Source: Chitinophagaceae bacterium UBA5175 (lineage in GTDB: Bacteria; Bacteroidota; Bacteroidia; Chitinophagales; Chitinophagaceae). From it: a stretch of 8,804 nucleotides of DNA. Numbering within the stretch: the first letter of the stretch is position 1; every line of letters starts with the position of its first letter. Positions 5,382 through 8,804 of the stretch are shown piece after piece. The translations under genes were made by a program, and so were the position numbers. The notes below the pieces were generated by a model, which was given only the letters and a program-made list of their open reading frames with translations, searched no databases and was not told where the DNA came from. The DNA is taken from positions 2,037 to 10,840 of the forward strand of contig DHWT01000108.1 of the NCBI GenBank assembly GCA_002413325.1. The letters run 5' to 3'.

Positions 5382-8225
5382 ATGAACAGATTTTTTTTTC
5401 TCGCGCTGACCATCTTTGGCGTGGCACCTGTAAGGGCCCAGATTTTTGGAGGAACACCTCCTTCTATCCGGTGGAAACAAATGCAAACGGTTCCCGCGAA
5501 AATTATTTATCCGCCGGGCCTGGATTCGGAAGCCCGCGAAGTCGCTTACCTGGTTTCCCATTTGAGCCGGACCACGTTGTCCACGATTGGAAATCGGCAA
5601 AAACCAATCGATATTGTTTTTCACAACCTGACAACCGTGCCCAATGCCTACGTGCAGCTGGCACCCTTCCGGAGTGAATTTCAGCTTACCCCTCCGCAAA
5701 ACAGCTTTGAATTGGGAAGCCTTCCCTGGAACCAGACCCTGGCCATTCATGAATACCGACACGTACAACAATACAATAATTTTAGAGTAGGCCTTTCCAA
5801 AGTATTTTATATACTGGCGGGGCAGGATGGTCTCGCTTTTGCCAATAATCTATCCGTGCCGAACTGGTTTTGGGAAGGCGATGCGGTTTACCAGGAAACC
5901 CTGGTCAGCAGGCAGGGCAGGGGCCGGCTCCCGCTTTTCCTCACCGGGTTTGAATCGCTCTGGATCTCACAAAAGAATTACTCCTGGATGAAAATCCGGA
6001 ATGGTTCTTACCGGGATTTTGTTCCCGACCATTATCCGCTGGGTTATATGATGGTGGCTTATGGAAGAGAAAAATACGGGGATGATTTCTGGGCCCGGAC
6101 CGCTGTGGATGCAGCGGCTTTTAAAGGTTTTTTCTACCCGTTTCAGAAAGCCATAAAAAAAAATGCAGGTATTCCCTATGATTCATTCCGTATAGCCGCC
6201 CTGGATTATTTTCAAAGGCAGCTCCCCGAAAAAGCATATTCAGGCCCCGCTGCGGTATATGGAAAAGGGCAGCGTCATTTTGTTGCGGACGAATTATTTC
6301 CCCAATTCACCGACAGCAACCAGCTCATTTTCCTGAATAGTAGTTACCGGCTTCCACCGGCATTTGTTAAACAGGAAGCCGGCAAAGAAAAACAGTACCG
6401 CATCAAATTCCGGTCAGTTACCCTGGATGACGCCTTTTCTTACCGCGACCATAAAATCGTCTATACCGCATACGAACCAGATCTGCGTTGGGGATGGCGT
6501 GATTATTCAGTTATCCGGCTTCTGGACCTGGAAACAAAAAAAGATTCCCGGCTTACCCGCAAAACAAAATATTTTTCACCCGATATCTCTCCCGATGGCA
6601 AATCCGTCGTGGCGGTCAACCTGACCCGGGATGGAACCTGTTATTTGGATATCCTGGACATCCTTTCGGGAAAAATTTTATTACAGCTTCCAAATCCCGA
6701 CCGGCTGGTGTATACCTATCCGAAGTTTATTACAGACAGCCTCCTGGTAGCAGCTGTAAGAAATAAAAAAGGCCAGATGGGTCTGATGCGGGTAGAAATT
6801 CCTTCCGGCAGGCAGCAAATACTGGTAGACTGGTCCATGGAAGTGCTGGGATATGTTTCAGTAAACAATAACCAGGTTTTTTTTACCCGCTCCTGGCAGG
6901 GAAAGGACCAGGGATTTTGCCTGCGTGACGGCCGGGTTTACCCTTTGAACGCAGATACCCAAACCGGCAACTATCAGTTGTCCGGGGGATATGGGAAACT
7001 GGCATGGAATCACTTTACCAGCGCCGGTTATCGTTTACAGGTTTCCGGGAGCAAAGATGTATTCCGCAAAGAACCCGAAATCTTCAGCCCATTGGATACG
7101 GCAGAAAAACATGACGTATATGCCCTGGATCGTCCACCATACCAGATCCCGTACCCGATTCCGGATACCCTTTTTCCTGTAAAGCCTTACCGTTCTTTTA
7201 CACATCCATTTAATTTTCACAGCTGGAGACCTTATATCAATGAACCGGATTATACATTTGCCCTGCTCGGTCAGAACGTATTGAATAGTCTTCAGTCGGA
7301 AATATTCATCGGATATAACAGCAATGAACAGTATAAAAAGGCCGGAATGGATTTTACCTACGGTGGATTATTCCCCTATATCAATATCGGGGCGGAATAC
7401 CTGATCGACCGTAACGGGTACTATCATACGCAGAAAATTTACTGGAATGAATTTCTTAGTTATGCCGGACTTTCCGTTCCGCTGAACCTGAGCCGGGGCC
7501 GGTGGCTGACCAGCCTGGAAGGGGGCGCTAATCTTTCTTATCACCAGCAATACTTTCCGGCGCCCTATAAAGACAGTATCGGGAATACAAATTATCTGAG
7601 CATCGATCCGCAACTTCTTTTTACGCATCAGCTCCAGGCGGGCAGGATGCAGATATATCCTTCTTTTGCGCAGACCCTGCTGATACAATACAACCGGGCG
7701 GTTTCGAATATTTCCGGAAACCAGTTTCTTGCTTCAGCAAATTTCTATTTCCCCGGCCTGACTTCAACGCATAGTCTTGTTTTTAAAGCAGCCGTTCAGC
7801 AGCGCGATTCATTAAACCAGGTCAGGTTTTCCAACAGTTTCCCCTTCTCCAGGGGATATTCCGGACAAAACTTTTACCGGATGTACGGTTTCGGTATCAA
7901 TTATAATTTTCCCCTGGTATATCCTGACTGGGGTTTTGCAAACCTGGTTTACTTTTTAAGGATCCGTGCCAATGCATTTTATGATTATACCGGCGTTCCT
8001 CTTTATGCCACCAACGGCCCCGGTGTTCAGTCCCAATACCGGTCTGCCGGTCTGGAAATTTACCTGGATACCAAATGGTGGAACCAGCTTCCCCTGAGTT
8101 TTGGCATCCGCTACAGCCGTCTCCTGGATCCGGACTACGAAGGAAGGGGGCCAAACCAGTGGGAGCTGATCCTGCCACTGAATATACTGGACAAGGGTTA
8201 CAGCAGCCATGTATCCAATCTGTAG
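5382..8225 (+). CDS. Secreted gluzincin-type metallopeptidase fused to TolB-like beta-propeller and outer-membrane beta-barrel
   Basis: A 947-residue protein in three parts. Residues 1-19 are a signal peptide (cut after VRA, before Gln20). Residues ~25-280 resemble peptidase-MA/gluzincin domains: HEYRH at 123-127 fits the HExxH zinc motif (His123, Glu124, His127), and Glu165 in PNWFWEGDAVYQE is the expected third zinc ligand. Residues ~300-590 show TolB/WD40-like blades, for example YFSPDISPDGKSVVAV from 397. Residues ~600-947 alternate aromatic and polar residues in amphipathic strands (FIGYNSNEQYKKAGMDFTYG.., FGINYNFPLVYP, LSFGIRYSRLLDPDY), as in outer-membrane barrels. The likely result is a surface- or periplasm-facing protease anchored in the outer membrane; the substrate is unknown. 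Start: ATG 5382 leads directly into the signal peptide; the frame extends to GTG 5298, but that would bury it. The last strand (WELILPLNIL) is followed by eleven residues instead of ending on an aromatic residue. Confidence 0.8.
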   Translation: MNRFFFLALTIFGVAPVRAQIFGGTPPSIRWKQMQTVPAKIIYPPGLDSEAREVAYLVSHLSRTTLSTIGNRQKPIDIVFHNLTTVPNAYVQLAPFRSEFQLTPPQNSFELGSLPWNQTLAIHEYRHVQQYNNFRVGLSKVFYILAGQDGLAFANNLSVPNWFWEGDAVYQETLVSRQGRGRLPLFLTGFESLWISQKNYSWMKIRNGSYRDFVPDHYPLGYMMVAYGREKYGDDFWARTAVDAAAFKGFFYPFQKAIKKNAGIPYDSFRIAALDYFQRQLPEKAYSGPAAVYGKGQRHFVADELFPQFTDSNQLIFLNSSYRLPPAFVKQEAGKEKQYRIKFRSVTLDDAFSYRDHKIVYTAYEPDLRWGWRDYSVIRLLDLETKKDSRLTRKTKYFSPDISPDGKSVVAVNLTRDGTCYLDILDILSGKILLQLPNPDRLVYTYPKFITDSLLVAAVRNKKGQMGLMRVEIPSGRQQILVDWSMEVLGYVSVNNNQVFFTRSWQGKDQGFCLRDGRVYPLNADTQTGNYQLSGGYGKLAWNHFTSAGYRLQVSGSKDVFRKEPEIFSPLDTAEKHDVYALDRPPYQIPYPIPDTLFPVKPYRSFTHPFNFHSWRPYINEPDYTFALLGQNVLNSLQSEIFIGYNSNEQYKKAGMDFTYGGLFPYINIGAEYLIDRNGYYHTQKIYWNEFLSYAGLSVPLNLSRGRWLTSLEGGANLSYHQQYFPAPYKDSIGNTNYLSIDPQLLFTHQLQAGRMQIYPSFAQTLLIQYNRAVSNISGNQFLASANFYFPGLTSTHSLVFKAAVQQRDSLNQVRFSNSFPFSRGYSGQNFYRMYGFGINYNFPLVYPDWGFANLVYFLRIRANAFYDYTGVPLYATNGPGVQSQYRSAGLEIYLDTKWWNQLPLSFGIRYSRLLDPDYEGRGPNQWELILPLNILDKGYSSHVSNL

Positions 8226-8255
8226 AAAGATCCTCCGCATCCCCCCGGAACTTCT

Positions 8256-8263
8256 TAATTTTG
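8256..8263 (+). promoter_or_regulatory. Bacteroidota -7 promoter element for prfC
   Basis: TAATTTTG fits the Bacteroidota -7 consensus TAnnTTTG exactly. It lies 36 bases before the prfC start codon, which would leave a leader of roughly 30 bases. No convincing TTTG -33 element is visible about 20 bases upstream, so the call rests on the -7 element and its position in a 73-base gap between same-strand genes. Confidence 0.6.
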
Positions 8264-8298
8264 CGCGCCTCCGGAGAAAACTTATCCGGCCCCCAAGT

Positions 8299-8804
8299 AT
8301 GAAGTATACATCAGAAATTGAGAAAAGAAGAACATTTGCCATCATTTCCCATCCGGATGCGGGGAAAACGACACTGACGGAAAAATTTTTGTTATTTGGT
8401 GGTGCCATTCAAACGGCAGGCGCCGTCAAAAGCAATAAGATCCGGAAACACGCCACCAGCGATTTTATGGAAATAGAACGGCAACGCGGTATATCCGTGG
8501 CCACTTCCGTGATGAGCTTTCAATATAAGAACATGCTCATCAACCTGCTGGATACGCCGGGTCATAAGGACTTTGCCGAAGACACCTACCGGACCCTCAC
8601 GGCCGTCGACAGCGTGATCCTGGTAATAGACAGTGTGAACGGGGTGGAAGAACAAACCAGGAAACTGACGGAGGTGTGCCGGATGCGCGACACGCCCGTC
8701 ATTGTCTTTATCAATAAAATGGATCGGGACGGGAGAAACCGTTTCGAACTGATGGAAGAAATTGAAAAAGAATTACACCTCAGGCTGCATCCGATGACCT
8801 GGCC
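8299..8804 (+). CDS. prfC: Peptide chain release factor 3, N-terminal part (3' end outside window)
   Basis: RF3 is the cytoplasmic translational GTPase that removes RF1/RF2 from the ribosome after termination. The window holds 168 codons of a protein usually about 525-530 residues long. All visible GTPase motifs are intact: P-loop HPDAGKTT (residues 18-25), QRGISV in switch I, DTPGHKD (85-91) in switch II, and NKMD (139-142). The sequences FGGAIQTAGAVK, ATSDFMEIE and EDTYRTLTAVDS distinguish RF3 from EF-G and LepA. ATG 8299 starts MKYTSEIEKRRTFAIISHPD, the normal RF3 beginning. No Shine-Dalgarno sequence is present. The gene follows the peptidase-barrel gene by 73 bases and appears to have its own promoter at 8256-8263. 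Confidence 0.96.
   Translation, partial: MKYTSEIEKRRTFAIISHPDAGKTTLTEKFLLFGGAIQTAGAVKSNKIRKHATSDFMEIERQRGISVATSVMSFQYKNMLINLLDTPGHKDFAEDTYRTLTAVDSVILVIDSVNGVEEQTRKLTEVCRMRDTPVIVFINKMDRDGRNRFELMEEIEKELHLRLHPMTW

Noticed and set aside
5095..5457. Minus-strand open frame of 120 codons overlapping both divergent gene starts
   Set aside because: It overlaps the GT-C gene on the same strand in another frame and the start of the peptidase gene; no domain and a random-looking sequence.
7956..8408. Minus-strand open frame of 150 codons across the barrel gene end and prfC start
   Set aside because: Antisense to two well-supported genes, no recognisable motif.

Overview
The window looks like chromosomal DNA from a Bacteroidota bacterium, most likely close to Chitinophagaceae. 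Reasons: an HU-CCDC81-like/SPOR transmembrane protein and a secreted DUF1080 (3-keto-disaccharide hydrolase-like) protein, start codons without a clear Shine-Dalgarno sequence, a match to the Bacteroidota -7 element (TAnnTTTG) ahead of the last gene, and inverted clusters of an A/T-rich heptamer between convergent genes. The taxonomic call is inference from gene content.

Layout. (1) Positions 1-1196, minus strand: the first ~398 codons of an iron-sulfur L-serine ammonia-lyase (sdaA), running off the left edge. An intrinsic terminator at 1221-1250 (minus) separates it from (2) a small two-helix membrane protein, 1346-1678 minus. (3) Divergent from that, 1822-2751 plus: a membrane protein with two HU-CCDC81-like modules, one transmembrane helix and a C-terminal SPOR-like domain. 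(4) 2823-3629 plus: a secreted DUF1080 protein. (5) 3627-3777: two inverted clusters of heptamers (TGARTKA-type) between convergent genes. (6) 3789-5297 minus: a polytopic GT-C/ArnT-like membrane protein. (7) Divergent from it, 5382-8225 plus: a 947-residue secreted protein joining an HExxH gluzincin-type metallopeptidase, a TolB-like beta-propeller and a C-terminal outer-membrane beta-barrel-like region. (8) 8299-8804 plus: the start of peptide chain release factor 3 (prfC), running off the right edge, with a good -7 promoter element.

How they fit together: several products belong to the envelope (SPOR protein, secreted sugar-active DUF1080 protein, GT-C membrane protein, barrel-propeller-protease), flanked by housekeeping genes (serine degradation, translation termination). 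The strand changes and terminators argue for mostly short transcription units rather than one operon. I see no mobile element, CRISPR array, tRNA/rRNA or defence island. The most unusual content is the three-part metallopeptidase/propeller/barrel protein and the heptamer inverted-repeat structure; neither amounts to a demonstrated new system.
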